Source of the DNA: an uncultured Bacilli bacterium
GTDB taxonomy: Bacteria; Bacillota_I; Bacilli_A; RF39; UBA660
NCBI GenBank assembly: GCA_947625715.1
Contig: CANQPR010000037.1
Span: 1-12,370, forward strand
Length of the DNA stretch: 12,370 nucleotides
Direction: 5' to 3'
Shown: piece after piece, positions 6,001-12,370 of the stretch
How positions within the stretch are numbered: position 1 is the first letter of the stretch
Layout: every line of letters begins with the position of its first letter
The notes under the pieces: model-generated
What the model saw: the letters and a program-made list of their open reading frames with translations, nothing else
What the model was told of the DNA's origin: nothing
Database searches by the model: none
Program-made: the position numbers and the translations under genes

Positions 6001-6675
6001 CCATTCAGGACGATTACCACTTTCTTGGAAAGCTACTAAGCAATCAAGACGTTTAACTAATCTAATCCGTTTTTGACCAGTTGAATTTTCTAATTCTTTT
6101 CGTAAATCACTTACTTCTTTATCGATATTAACATCTTTTAATAATTCTTTAATGGCTTCTGCTCCCATTCCAACGCGAAAGCTATTACCATATTTTTCAT
6201 AATAGGTACGATATTCTTTATCAGATAGGGTTTGTTTTTTAGCAAGTGGTGCACTTCCAGGGTCTAATACAACATAACTAACAAAGTATAGTACTTCTTC
6301 CAAATCTCTTGGACTCATATCTAATACTAAGCCCATTTTTGATGGCACACCTTTGAAAAACCAAATGTGAGAACAAGGGCTTGCTAGTTCAATATGCCCC
6401 ATTCTCTCTCTTCTTACTTTGGCTTTGGTTACTTCTACACCACATCTATCACAAACAACATTTTTATAACGAAGTCGCTTGTATTTTCCACAAGAGCATT
6501 CATAATCTTTGGTTGGTCCAAATATTTTTTCACAAAATAATCCATCTCGTTCTGGTTTTAAAGTTCGATAGTTAATTGTCTCAGGTTTTTTTACTTCGCC
6601 AAAAGACCATTTACGTATTTGTTCTGGACTTGCAAGGCCAACTTTAATTCCTTTAAAATTGTTCACTTCAATCAT
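3001..6675 (-). CDS. rpoC: DNA-directed RNA polymerase subunit beta'
   Basis: The 1224-residue beta' subunit, which carries the catalytic centre of cytoplasmic RNA polymerase; B. subtilis RpoC is of similar size. The N-terminal zinc site is Cys60, Cys62, Cys75 and Cys78. The active-site loop NADFDGD begins at Asn447, with Asp449, Asp451 and Asp453 binding the catalytic Mg2+. The second zinc site is Cys820, Cys896, Cys903 and Cys906. The trigger-loop region (GIMAAQSIGEPGTQLTMRTF) covers about 924-943. There is no large lineage-specific insertion and the C-terminus is short and acidic. Its ATG overlaps the rpoB stop (ATGA), and the SD-like GGGTGGTGA lies in the last rpoB codons, so translation is probably coupled. 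The gene ends in an intrinsic terminator. The product is certain. Confidence 0.99.
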   Translation of the reverse strand: MIEVNNFKGIKVGLASPEQIRKWSFGEVKKPETINYRTLKPERDGLFCEKIFGPTKDYECSCGKYKRLRYKNVVCDRCGVEVTKAKVRRERMGHIELASPCSHIWFFKGVPSKMGLVLDMSPRDLEEVLYFVSYVVLDPGSAPLAKKQTLSDKEYRTYYEKYGNSFRVGMGAEAIKELLKDVNIDKEVSDLRKELENSTGQKRIRLVKRLDCLVAFQESGNRPEWMILDALPVIPPDLRPMIQLDGGRFATSDLNDLYRRIINRNNRLKKLLELGAPTIIVQNEKRMLQEAVDSLLDNGRRGRSVSGAGNRPLKSLSSMLKGKQGRFRQNLLGKRVDYSGRSVIVVGPDLKMYQCGIPKEMALELFKPHVIHGLVERGLAHNIKGAKKLIDTKDDCVWDIVEDVITEHPVMLNRAPTLHRLGIQAFEPKLVGGKAIRLHPLVCTGFNADFDGDQMAVHVPLSEEAKSEARILMLGAQNILNPKDGKPIVTPSQDMILGNCYLTQEKAGEDHEGKVYKDSNEVLMAYYRKEITLHTRIVLPVKSFKHKLFTQEQMDKYLVTTCGKIIFNEILPDSYPYINEPSKENIEGITPDKFFLPMGCNILEEIKKMPLSTPFVKKTLSSIIAQVFKRYKTTETSIFLDKLKDLGFKYSTIAGVTISADDIVPSKTKQKVIEDAKALVEKINKQFSRGLITEEERYNNVIEIWNKANAQIQEELKEIANDDFDNPLFMMMNSGARGSMGQFSQLSGMRGLMKKPDGTTIEIPVTSNFLEGLSVSEFFLSSHGSRKGSADTALKTADSGYLTRRLVEVVQDIIVKEEDCGSIHGVTVKNLVNDKDGSVIEPLEERIIGRFTAQKVLNPNTKEVIVDKNQMITENLAKKIIDAGVTSVEIRSALTCKTPNGVCQKCYGRNLATGNIVETGEAVGIMAAQSIGEPGTQLTMRTFHSGGVASSEDITQGLPRVEELFEARNPKGKATIAEINGKVASMKEDNGKYKIVVENDVEAREHVTNYNMKVRVNVGDMVEAGDKLTEGVISPKELLAVTDPLTAQEYILKEIQMVYKLQGVDVSDKHIEIIVKRMINKVRIVDPGDTKLVEGLSISLHEFTEANKPVLLAGKVPAKGRPIMLGITKSSLQTDSFLSAASFQETTKVLTDAAIKGSVDYLRGLKENVIIGKLIPAGTGARQYSDIELTLQKEFMDDEASEVLEENLMGDGLDSVSSPKESAD

Positions 6676-9600
6676 AAAATTTCACCACCCTCGTCATTTT
6701 CACTATCTAAATCGATATCGCCAGGGAACTCTAGATCATCTAAATCTTTTTCTAAGGCAAATTCATCAACATAATCATCTTCGATATCATCATTTACCTC
6801 TTCTTCAATTGGTAAGGTAAATTCTTCTTTTTCTTCACCATTATTATTTAAGTCAATTTCATCAATTTTAATTAAATCTTCTTTTTCTTCTTCATGTTCA
6901 ATATCTTTTAAATCTAATACTTCATCGTCATTATTTATTATTTGAACATTTAATCCTAAAGCTTGGAATTCTTTAATCAATACTCTAAATGATTCTGGTA
7001 CTCCAGCTTGATTTACGGTTTTACCTTTTACTAAAGCTTCGTATACTTTAACACGACCAATAACATCATCAGATTTAATGGTTAAAATTTCTTGTAAGAC
7101 ATGAGCAGCTCCATAAGCATATAAAGCCCATACTTCCATTTCTCCAAATCTTTGACCACCCATTTGAGCTTTTCCACCTAATGGTTGTTGAGTTACTAAA
7201 CTATATGGTCCAGTTGCTCTTGCATGAAGTTTATCATCAACCATATGATGAAGTTTAATCATGTACATAACCCCAACATTGACTTTATTTTCAAATGGTT
7301 CACCGGTGCGGCCATTAATCAAGGTTACTTTTCCATCTAATGGCATCTTGGCTTCTTTCATTTCTTCTTTAATATCTTCTAAGTTAGCACCATCAAATAC
7401 TGGTGTAGCATATTTAACGCCTAATTTTTTACCAGCCATTCCTAAATGAACTTCTAATATTTGGCCAATGTTCATTCTTGATGGTACCCCAAGAGGATTT
7501 AACATAATATCAACTGGTCTACCATCTGGTAAATATGGCATATCTTCTTCTGGTAAGACTAGGGAAATAACACCTTTATTACCATGTCTTCCACTCATCT
7601 TATCGCCAACTTGAATTTTTCTTTTTTGAATAATATATACCCTAACTAATTTAAAGACACCAGCTGGAAGTTCATCAGAATTTTCTTTCGTATAAACTTT
7701 AACATCATGAACAATACCTGCTGCACCGTGCTCAACTTTCAAAGATGTATCTCTTACTTCTCTTGTTTTTTCACCGAAAATGGCATGTAATAATTTTTCT
7801 TCACTTGTTAATTCTTGAACACCTTTTGGCGTTACTTTACCAACTAAGATATCGCCTTCTTTTACTTCGGTTCCAATTCTTACAATTCCATCGGCATCAA
7901 GATTTTTTCTTGCTTCTTCGCCAACATTTGGAATATCTCTAGTTATTTCTTCTGGTCCTAATTTAGTATCGCGACATTCAATTTCATATGTTTCAATATG
8001 TAAAGAAGTATAAACATCTTCTTTTATTAATCGTTCGTTTAATATAACGGCATCTTCATAGTTAAATCCATTGTAGGTCATGAAGGCAACAGTCATATTT
8101 TTTCCAAGGGCTAATTCACCGTTTTCGGTACTTGGACCATCAGCAATTACTTGTCCAGCTGTTACTTTATCACCTTTTTTTACTAATGGTATATGATTTA
8201 TACAACTACTTACGTTACTTCGTTCATAATTAGCTAAATAATAGGTTTCTAAACCTTTAGCGGTTTTAACTCTTATTGTTTTTGCATCAGCATAGGTAAC
8301 TACTCCATCTGCTTTACAAACAATGGTACTTCCAGAATATTTAGCTGCCACATGTTCTACACCAGTTCCGACAATTGGGGCTTCTGATTTTAATAGAGGT
8401 ACGGCTTGACGTTGCATGTTAGAACCCATTAAAGTACGATTGGCATCATCATAATTCAAGAAAGGAATACAACTTGTAGTAATAGATACTACTTGACTTG
8501 GAGCAACATCGACAAAATTAACTTTTTCTCTTGGAACAAAGATATTGTCACCATTAATTCTTACGATAACACTTAGAGGAACAATTTTGTTATTTTCATC
8601 TAATTCAACTGTTGCTTGCGAAATATAGTAATCAGCTTCCTCATCGGCGGTCATATAAACAACATCATCCATTTGAACAACGCCATCAATTACTCTTCTA
8701 TATGGAGTCATTATAAAACCATATTCATTGATTTTAGCAAAACCTGCTAAAGAAGTAATTAAACCGATATTTTGACCTTCAGGGCTTTCAATTGGACAAA
8801 GTCTTCCATAATGGCTTGCATTAACATCTCTTACATCCATACCAGCTCGATCTCTTGATAAACCACCAGGTCCTAGACTTGATAAACGTCTTTTATCAGT
8901 TAATTCGGCAATAGGATTTATTTGGTCCATAAATTTTGATAATTGACTTGAACCAAAGAATTCTTTTAATATGGCCGTTACAGGACGAATATTAATTAAA
9001 GATTTTGGGGTAATTTCTGTCACTTCTTGAGTTGTCATTCTCTCTCTTATAACTCTTTCCATTCGTGACATACCAACTCTAAATTGATTTTGAATTAATT
9101 CTCCTACTTGTCTTACTCTTCGATTTCCTAAATGGTCTATTTCATCAGTATTACCTATTTGACCATGTAAATTTAAATAATAACTAATTGAGGCATATAT
9201 ATCAGGAATTGTTAAACGTTTTTCACTAACTGATGGATCTATACCAATAATTTTAACGGTCTTTTTATTATCATTTTTATCATACACTAAAACTTCTTGA
9301 ATCATATCATATTGATCTAATTCTTCATTAATAATGGTTTTGTGTAAGCCAAATCCTTTAGCAAAGACTGGTTTTAATTGGTCTAGTATTTCTTTTGTGA
9401 TAACACTTCCTTTACTAGCAACTACTTTACCATCATCTTTAATATCCATTGCTAAAGTACAACCTACTAAACGGTCAATAACATTTAATTTTTTATTAAA
9501 TTTATAACGACCTACTTTTGCTAAATCATAGCGAAAATGGTCAAAGAAACGGGTAACTAAATGGTTTTTAGCTGAATCAAGAGTAGCAGGTTCTCCTGGT

Positions 9601-10322
9601 CTTAATTTTTCATAAATATCAATTAAGGCTTCATCAGTATTTCTTGAACTATCTTTTTCAAAAGTATTAATTAAATATTGATTTTCCCCAAAAACATTTA
9701 TTATATCTTCATTAGTTGATAAACCTAAAGCTCTTAAGAATGTTGTAACCGGAACCTTTCTTGTTCTATCAATTCTAACATACATAATATCTCTTGCATC
9801 AAGTTCAAATTCTAACCATGTTCCTTTATTAGGAATCATTTCTCCAGAAATTACTCTTCGCCCATTTTTATCAATTTCTCTTTTAAAGTAAACACTTGGA
9901 CTTCGAACTAGTTGGGAAGTAATAACTCGTTCTGCTCCATTAATAATAAAGGTTCCTGCTTCGGTCATTAATGGCATATCGCCCAAAAATATTTCTTGTT
10001 CTTTTACTTCACCAGTTTCATGAATGAAAACTCTTGCTAACACTTTTAAAGGTGCTGCATATGTTACCATTCTTTCTTTGGCTTCTTTTACGGTATATCT
10101 AGGCGCATCAAAAGAATAGTCGCCAAGATCAATGGTTACTTTTCCCGTAAAACTTTCAATTGGAAATAATTCTTTAAATACTTCATCAATTCCAACTTCC
10201 AAAAACTCCTGATAACTCTTTTTTTGAATCTCCAATAAGTCTTTCAATTCCATTGTGTTTTTACTTTTTGAAAAACTTCTTCTTGTCGTATAATCTCCAA
10301 ATTTTTTTAACTTATAAGCCAC
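6672..10322 (-). CDS. rpoB: DNA-directed RNA polymerase subunit beta
   Basis: The 1216-residue beta subunit, which forms the active-site cleft with beta'. The start is GTG, with GGGGTGA five bases upstream, and the first residues align with Bacillota RpoB. Conserved blocks include the rifampicin region at about 457-495, the GDKMSGRHGNKG active-site loop at 906-917 (Lys908, Lys916) and the QPLGGKAQMGGQRFGEMEVW block near the C-terminus. About 87 residues at the end (from about 1130) are very acidic, roughly 40 of them Asp or Glu, as in other Bacillota. In the rifampicin pocket the equivalents of E. coli Q513, N518 and H526 are Lys463, Ile468 and Asp476, while S531 is kept as Ser481. Lys and Asp at the first and third of these are known resistance-type residues. 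Transcribed from 10396-10424; overlaps rpoC by four bases. Confidence 0.99.
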   Translation of the reverse strand: MAYKLKKFGDYTTRRSFSKSKNTMELKDLLEIQKKSYQEFLEVGIDEVFKELFPIESFTGKVTIDLGDYSFDAPRYTVKEAKERMVTYAAPLKVLARVFIHETGEVKEQEIFLGDMPLMTEAGTFIINGAERVITSQLVRSPSVYFKREIDKNGRRVISGEMIPNKGTWLEFELDARDIMYVRIDRTRKVPVTTFLRALGLSTNEDIINVFGENQYLINTFEKDSSRNTDEALIDIYEKLRPGEPATLDSAKNHLVTRFFDHFRYDLAKVGRYKFNKKLNVIDRLVGCTLAMDIKDDGKVVASKGSVITKEILDQLKPVFAKGFGLHKTIINEELDQYDMIQEVLVYDKNDNKKTVKIIGIDPSVSEKRLTIPDIYASISYYLNLHGQIGNTDEIDHLGNRRVRQVGELIQNQFRVGMSRMERVIRERMTTQEVTEITPKSLINIRPVTAILKEFFGSSQLSKFMDQINPIAELTDKRRLSSLGPGGLSRDRAGMDVRDVNASHYGRLCPIESPEGQNIGLITSLAGFAKINEYGFIMTPYRRVIDGVVQMDDVVYMTADEEADYYISQATVELDENNKIVPLSVIVRINGDNIFVPREKVNFVDVAPSQVVSITTSCIPFLNYDDANRTLMGSNMQRQAVPLLKSEAPIVGTGVEHVAAKYSGSTIVCKADGVVTYADAKTIRVKTAKGLETYYLANYERSNVSSCINHIPLVKKGDKVTAGQVIADGPSTENGELALGKNMTVAFMTYNGFNYEDAVILNERLIKEDVYTSLHIETYEIECRDTKLGPEEITRDIPNVGEEARKNLDADGIVRIGTEVKEGDILVGKVTPKGVQELTSEEKLLHAIFGEKTREVRDTSLKVEHGAAGIVHDVKVYTKENSDELPAGVFKLVRVYIIQKRKIQVGDKMSGRHGNKGVISLVLPEEDMPYLPDGRPVDIMLNPLGVPSRMNIGQILEVHLGMAGKKLGVKYATPVFDGANLEDIKEEMKEAKMPLDGKVTLINGRTGEPFENKVNVGVMYMIKLHHMVDDKLHARATGPYSLVTQQPLGGKAQMGGQRFGEMEVWALYAYGAAHVLQEILTIKSDDVIGRVKVYEALVKGKTVNQAGVPESFRVLIKEFQALGLNVQIINNDDEVLDLKDIEHEEEKEDLIKIDEIDLNNNGEEKEEFTLPIEEEVNDDIEDDYVDEFALEKDLDDLEFPGDIDLDSENDEGGEIL

Positions 10323-10395
10323 GATTTCACCCCATCTAATATTTTTTTATTTTATTTAATGAATGACAAAAAAGCTAACACGTCACCAATTTATA

Positions 10396-10424
10396 ATTCT
10401 ATCAGTTTGCCCTTTCTTTGTCAA
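10396..10424 (-). promoter_or_regulatory. Main promoter of rpoB-rpoC
   Basis: Consensus TTGACA (10424-10419), a 17-base spacer and TAGAAT (10401-10396), with TG one base before the -10 (extended -10). The -35 and spacer lie within the last codons of the methyltransferase gene. The predicted start near 10389 gives a leader of about 67 nt. Confidence 0.85.
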
Positions 10425-11028
10425 TAACTTTTGCTAAAATACAATAAAAGCCTTTCGACTTTTGCATTATTTCTATTTTATAATAACTTTCTAATTTTTT
10501 TATAATACTTTTAACCCCTTGGTCTTTACGAATAACAAACCATAAACAGCCATCCTTATTTAAATAATTTTGAGCCTCGATTAAAATATTTAATACAACT
10601 TTATTGCCAGCCCTAATTGGTGGATTAGTCACAATTAAATCATATTTTTTGAGGACTTTTTCATAAGCATTTGATAATTTAACTTCTCCTTTAATATTAT
10701 TCTTGAAAATATTTTTTTTGCATAAATCTAGGGCTTTTTCATTAACATCGACCCCTAAAAAAGTACTATCTAACATTTTGGCTAAGCATATACCTAAGAA
10801 ACCATATCCACAGCCAACATCTAATATTTGTAAACATTTTCGTTTTTCATTTAAAATAATTGTTTTGGCCAAAATAAAACTTCCATAATCAATATGATTT
10901 TTTGAAAAAACTCCTAAGTCACTTAAAAAATTGAAAACTACCCCTTCAAAATTGAAAGGTATAATTCTCATTTTACTTTTTAAGTTTGGGTTGTTCGTAA
11001 AATAATGTTCCAAATAATCACCAATCAT
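10402..11028 (-). CDS. RsmC/YbxB-like class I SAM-dependent methyltransferase
   Basis: A 208-residue protein of the RsmC family (COG2813), close in layout to B. subtilis YbxB, which also precedes rpoB. E. coli RsmC methylates G1207 of 16S rRNA; the same substrate here is inferred. The SAM motif DVGCGYG is at 70-76, the acidic ribose-binding Asp at 94, and the NPPI motif at 135-138 marks an N-methyltransferase acting on a base amino group. The match to YbxB begins with EHYF at 7-10 and includes GVFSK at 39-43 with DYGS just after. The ATG at 11028 has GGG only one base away. TTG at 11013 has GGTGAT three bases before it and would start at the same place as YbxB, so it may be the true start. 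It has its own promoter at 11053-11081 and does not depend on a ribosomal protein operon in this window. Confidence 0.92.
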   Translation of the reverse strand: MIGDYLEHYFTNNPNLKSKMRIIPFNFEGVVFNFLSDLGVFSKNHIDYGSFILAKTIILNEKRKCLQILDVGCGYGFLGICLAKMLDSTFLGVDVNEKALDLCKKNIFKNNIKGEVKLSNAYEKVLKKYDLIVTNPPIRAGNKVVLNILIEAQNYLNKDGCLWFVIRKDQGVKSIIKKLESYYKIEIMQKSKGFYCILAKVIDKERAN

Positions 11029-11052
11029 TCCCTATAAAAATAACATGGGTTT

Positions 11053-11081
11053 ATTTTAACAACAAAGACTTGATTCGTCAA
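11053..11081 (-). promoter_or_regulatory. Promoter of the methyltransferase gene
   Basis: TTGACG (11081-11076), a 17-base spacer and TAAAAT (11058-11053), one mismatch per hexamer. It starts nine bases after the stop of the upstream SipW-type gene. No convincing terminator lies between them, so some read-through is likely. Confidence 0.8.
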
Positions 11082-11089
11082 TCACTTTT

Positions 11090-11692
11090 TTAATTATTAG
11101 GTGCGGTATGAACGGTTATTTTTCCCGCGTAAGTAGAATCAGTAGCATTACTCATATTTGCCGTTATACTTTGATCCATCCATAATTTAAATTCAAAAGT
11201 TATGGTATTACTACCGCCTCCTAAAGGTCCAAGGGTTCCACTAGCTAGTTTATAGGCTTTGCTAGCAGTACTAATAATTTTTTCACTAGTTTCTGAAGTA
11301 CTATCTAATTTTTTATTAAAAAGTACTTCTCCGCCTGATTTTTTTAAATAAGCATGAATATAAGTGTCAGGCATTATCTTAGCACCAGTACTAACGGTTT
11401 CTAAATTAACATCGTATTTAGCTGCTAACTGGCAATTATTAGTAACGGTTACTGAATAAGTTGGTCCTTTTATGCCATCTGTTTCTGTTAAGGGAATAGC
11501 ATTACTTAAAGTTATTTGTTTTTGTGCCGATGCAGTATCATTAATCGTTACATTAAAACATGATGAAGTAAAAGTATTAGGAATCTCTTGTTCAAGTTGT
11601 AAAACCCAAAGAGCATAACTAATTGAAAAACCCACTGATATAGTTATTAGACAAACAATTAAAGCTAAAGTTATGGTATATTTCTTTTTCAT
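11090..11692 (-). CDS. SipW-type secreted protein (TasA/BsaA-like)
   Basis: A 200-residue precursor with the leader MKKKYT, a hydrophobic core at about 7-26 and the SYALW site with Trp29, typical of substrates of SipW-type signal peptidase. The mature part has Cys45 and Cys87, conserved in spacing with both relatives in the window, and is rich in Thr, Ser and Asn, as beta-sandwich fibre proteins are. Near the C-terminus it has FEFKLWMDQ, the LW-D strand also present in the 12355 product. It lies 21 bases after that gene, so the two are probably one operon. The SD AAGGGAAG sits in the loop of a 7-bp inverted repeat that runs into the ATG. It is the full-length relative of the truncated gene at 513. 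Matrix or fibre function is inferred from TasA/BsaA; the peptidase itself is not in this window. Confidence 0.85.
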   Translation of the reverse strand: MKKKYTITLALIVCLITISVGFSISYALWVLQLEQEIPNTFTSSCFNVTINDTASAQKQITLSNAIPLTETDGIKGPTYSVTVTNNCQLAAKYDVNLETVSTGAKIMPDTYIHAYLKKSGGEVLFNKKLDSTSETSEKIISTASKAYKLASGTLGPLGGGSNTITFEFKLWMDQSITANMSNATDSTYAGKITVHTAPNN

Positions 11693-11714
11693 AAATATCT
11701 TCCCTTCTATTTAT
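11691..11714 (-). promoter_or_regulatory. 7-bp inverted repeat with the SD in its loop
   Basis: Plus-strand arms ATAAATA (11691-11697) and TATTTAT (11708-11714) flank a 10-base loop containing the minus-strand SD AAGGGAAG. One arm includes the first two bases of the start codon at 11692. The other touches the stop codon of the upstream gene. Being A/T only, it could arise by chance, but the layout matches 514-539 and 2918-2949. Confidence 0.4.
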
Positions 11715-12355
11715 TATTGAATTGCGTTGCTCTCTACTTTTACACTAGCTTGAAATTCTTTTTCCATTTCAGTATTACCTGCTTTTTCATCAATCCACAA
11801 ATATAATTTATAGTTATGGGTACCACCACCAGTTACAACAGAATTTGATTCTTGTTTTTGACCACCATTTAATGTTCCTTTAGCAATAATATAAGATTTA
11901 TATAAATTAGTAAGTCCTAAATTAGTTGTGTTTGTATTAACATTACTAGTTGTTTTAGCAAAATCATCTAAATTCGTTCCTGCGCTTGGTACGCCATTAC
12001 CCGCTGTTACATCTTGAATAGCAAATTTAACAAAACCATCATTCAATTTATTAGCGACTGTTAAACTATTTAAAGTTACCGTATAAGATACTTTGGCAGT
12101 ACAAGTATTAGTAATAGTAAATGTGTATGGGGTTTGATTTTGTATAGCATATGTATCATTAACTGGATAAGTATTAGTCAAATTAAGTGATGTATTACCA
12201 TCGCTAATTCCCACACTTATACAACCTGATGTAACTTGATTTTGATTAGTTTGTTGAAAATTTGTTACCCAAAGGGCATAAGATTGGGCAACAAAAAGAC
12301 ATGTCAATATACCCATACCTACAATAACCAAAGAAATTTTATATCTCATTTTCAT
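11714..12355 (-). CDS. SipW-type secreted protein (TasA/BsaA-like)
   Basis: A 213-residue precursor of an exported protein. I start it at the third ATG (12355), because the SD AGAGGG (12370-12365) is then nine bases away. This start also places Trp29 (SYALW) and Cys45 in exactly the same positions as in the two relatives. ATGs at 12364 and 12361 would add three or two residues but lie too close to the SD. The hydrophobic leader core spans about 7-25. Cys45 and Cys85 probably pair outside the cell. The mature region is rich in Thr and Asn, and YKLYLWIDEKAG near residue 185 is the LW-DE strand seen in BsaA-like proteins. It is more diverged from the 11692 product than the 513 product is. Its promoter lies beyond the right edge. 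Confidence 0.83.
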   Translation of the reverse strand: MKMRYKISLVIVGMGILTCLFVAQSYALWVTNFQQTNQNQVTSGCISVGISDGNTSLNLTNTYPVNDTYAIQNQTPYTFTITNTCTAKVSYTVTLNSLTVANKLNDGFVKFAIQDVTAGNGVPSAGTNLDDFAKTTSNVNTNTTNLGLTNLYKSYIIAKGTLNGGQKQESNSVVTGGGTHNYKLYLWIDEKAGNTEMEKEFQASVKVESNAIQ

Positions 12356-12364
12356 CTTCATCAT

Positions 12365-12370
12365 CCCTCT
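12365..12370 (-). promoter_or_regulatory. SD of the 12355 gene
   Basis: The minus strand reads AGAGGG directly before a run of four in-frame ATGs (12364, 12361, 12355 and 12349). Only the third has a normal spacing of nine bases. Confidence 0.6.

Noticed and set aside
4646..7942. Plus-strand open frames opposite rpoC and rpoB
   Set aside because: They lie entirely over highly conserved polymerase coding sequence on the other strand and show no SD or family features.
3001..10322. Mollicute code in which TGA means Trp
   Set aside because: Trp codons checked are TGG, and rpoB and the methyltransferase end in TGA at conserved C-termini, so the standard bacterial code applies.
11070..11089. Terminator between the 11692 gene and the methyltransferase gene
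   Set aside because: TGATT-GACG-AATCA can form a 5-bp stem but lacks a T-run and overlaps the -35 of the methyltransferase promoter.
1..12370. tRNA or rRNA genes, CRISPR arrays, insertion sequences, prophage attachment sites
   Set aside because: I saw no cloverleaf, regular spaced repeats, transposase frame or long terminal inverted repeats on either strand.

Overview
This window is a strongly AT-rich stretch from a low-GC Gram-positive bacterium. The standard genetic code is used: TGG encodes Trp, and TGA ends rpoB and the methyltransferase gene. The full-length rpoB-rpoC pair, the rsmC/ybxB-type methyltransferase in front of rpoB, the acidic RpoB tail and the SipW-type secreted proteins all fit Bacillota. 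An uncultured host-associated Bacilli lineage near the Mollicutes is my inference; nothing here fixes the genus. All annotated protein genes lie on the minus strand, so transcription runs from high to low coordinates.

Layout in transcription order. (1) 12355-11090: two genes, 21 bases apart, for small secreted proteins of the TasA/BsaA type with SipW-like leaders. (2) 11028-10402: an RsmC/YbxB-like methyltransferase behind its own near-consensus promoter. (3) 10322-3001: rpoB and rpoC overlapping by ATGA, driven by a strong promoter inside the end of the methyltransferase gene and closed by a terminator over the last codons of rpoC. (4) 2917-1007: a secreted right-handed beta-helix protein with Pmp-like GGG repeats. 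(5) 1006-514: a gene-poor gap that is not empty. (6) 513-52: a third SipW-type protein, related to the one at 11692 but lacking its C-terminal part. A perfect Shine-Dalgarno (SD) at 9-14 shows that another gene begins just off the left edge.

The gap at 514-1006 is the most unusual part. It holds a 33-codon ORF (802-701) with a perfect SD that is itself complementary to an upstream ACCTCCT. The predicted peptide is a cationic amphipathic helix. A strong plus-strand promoter (574-602) faces it and would make an RNA of about 110 nt that ends in a hairpin and T-run over the 3' end of the small gene. This convergent layout resembles type I toxin-antitoxin loci (txpA/RatA, bsrG/SR4, fst/par), and the peptide also resembles phenol-soluble modulins. 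I recognise neither family by sequence.

The surface-protein genes share regulatory architecture. The promoters of the beta-helix gene and the 513 gene both carry TTGACA, a purine tract of 9-10 bases made of G with one A, and TATTAT. In three of these genes a perfect 7-9 bp inverted repeat abuts or overlaps the ATG and keeps the SD in its loop. RpoB carries Lys and Asp at the positions equivalent to E. coli Q513 and H526, which suggests intrinsic rifampicin resistance.
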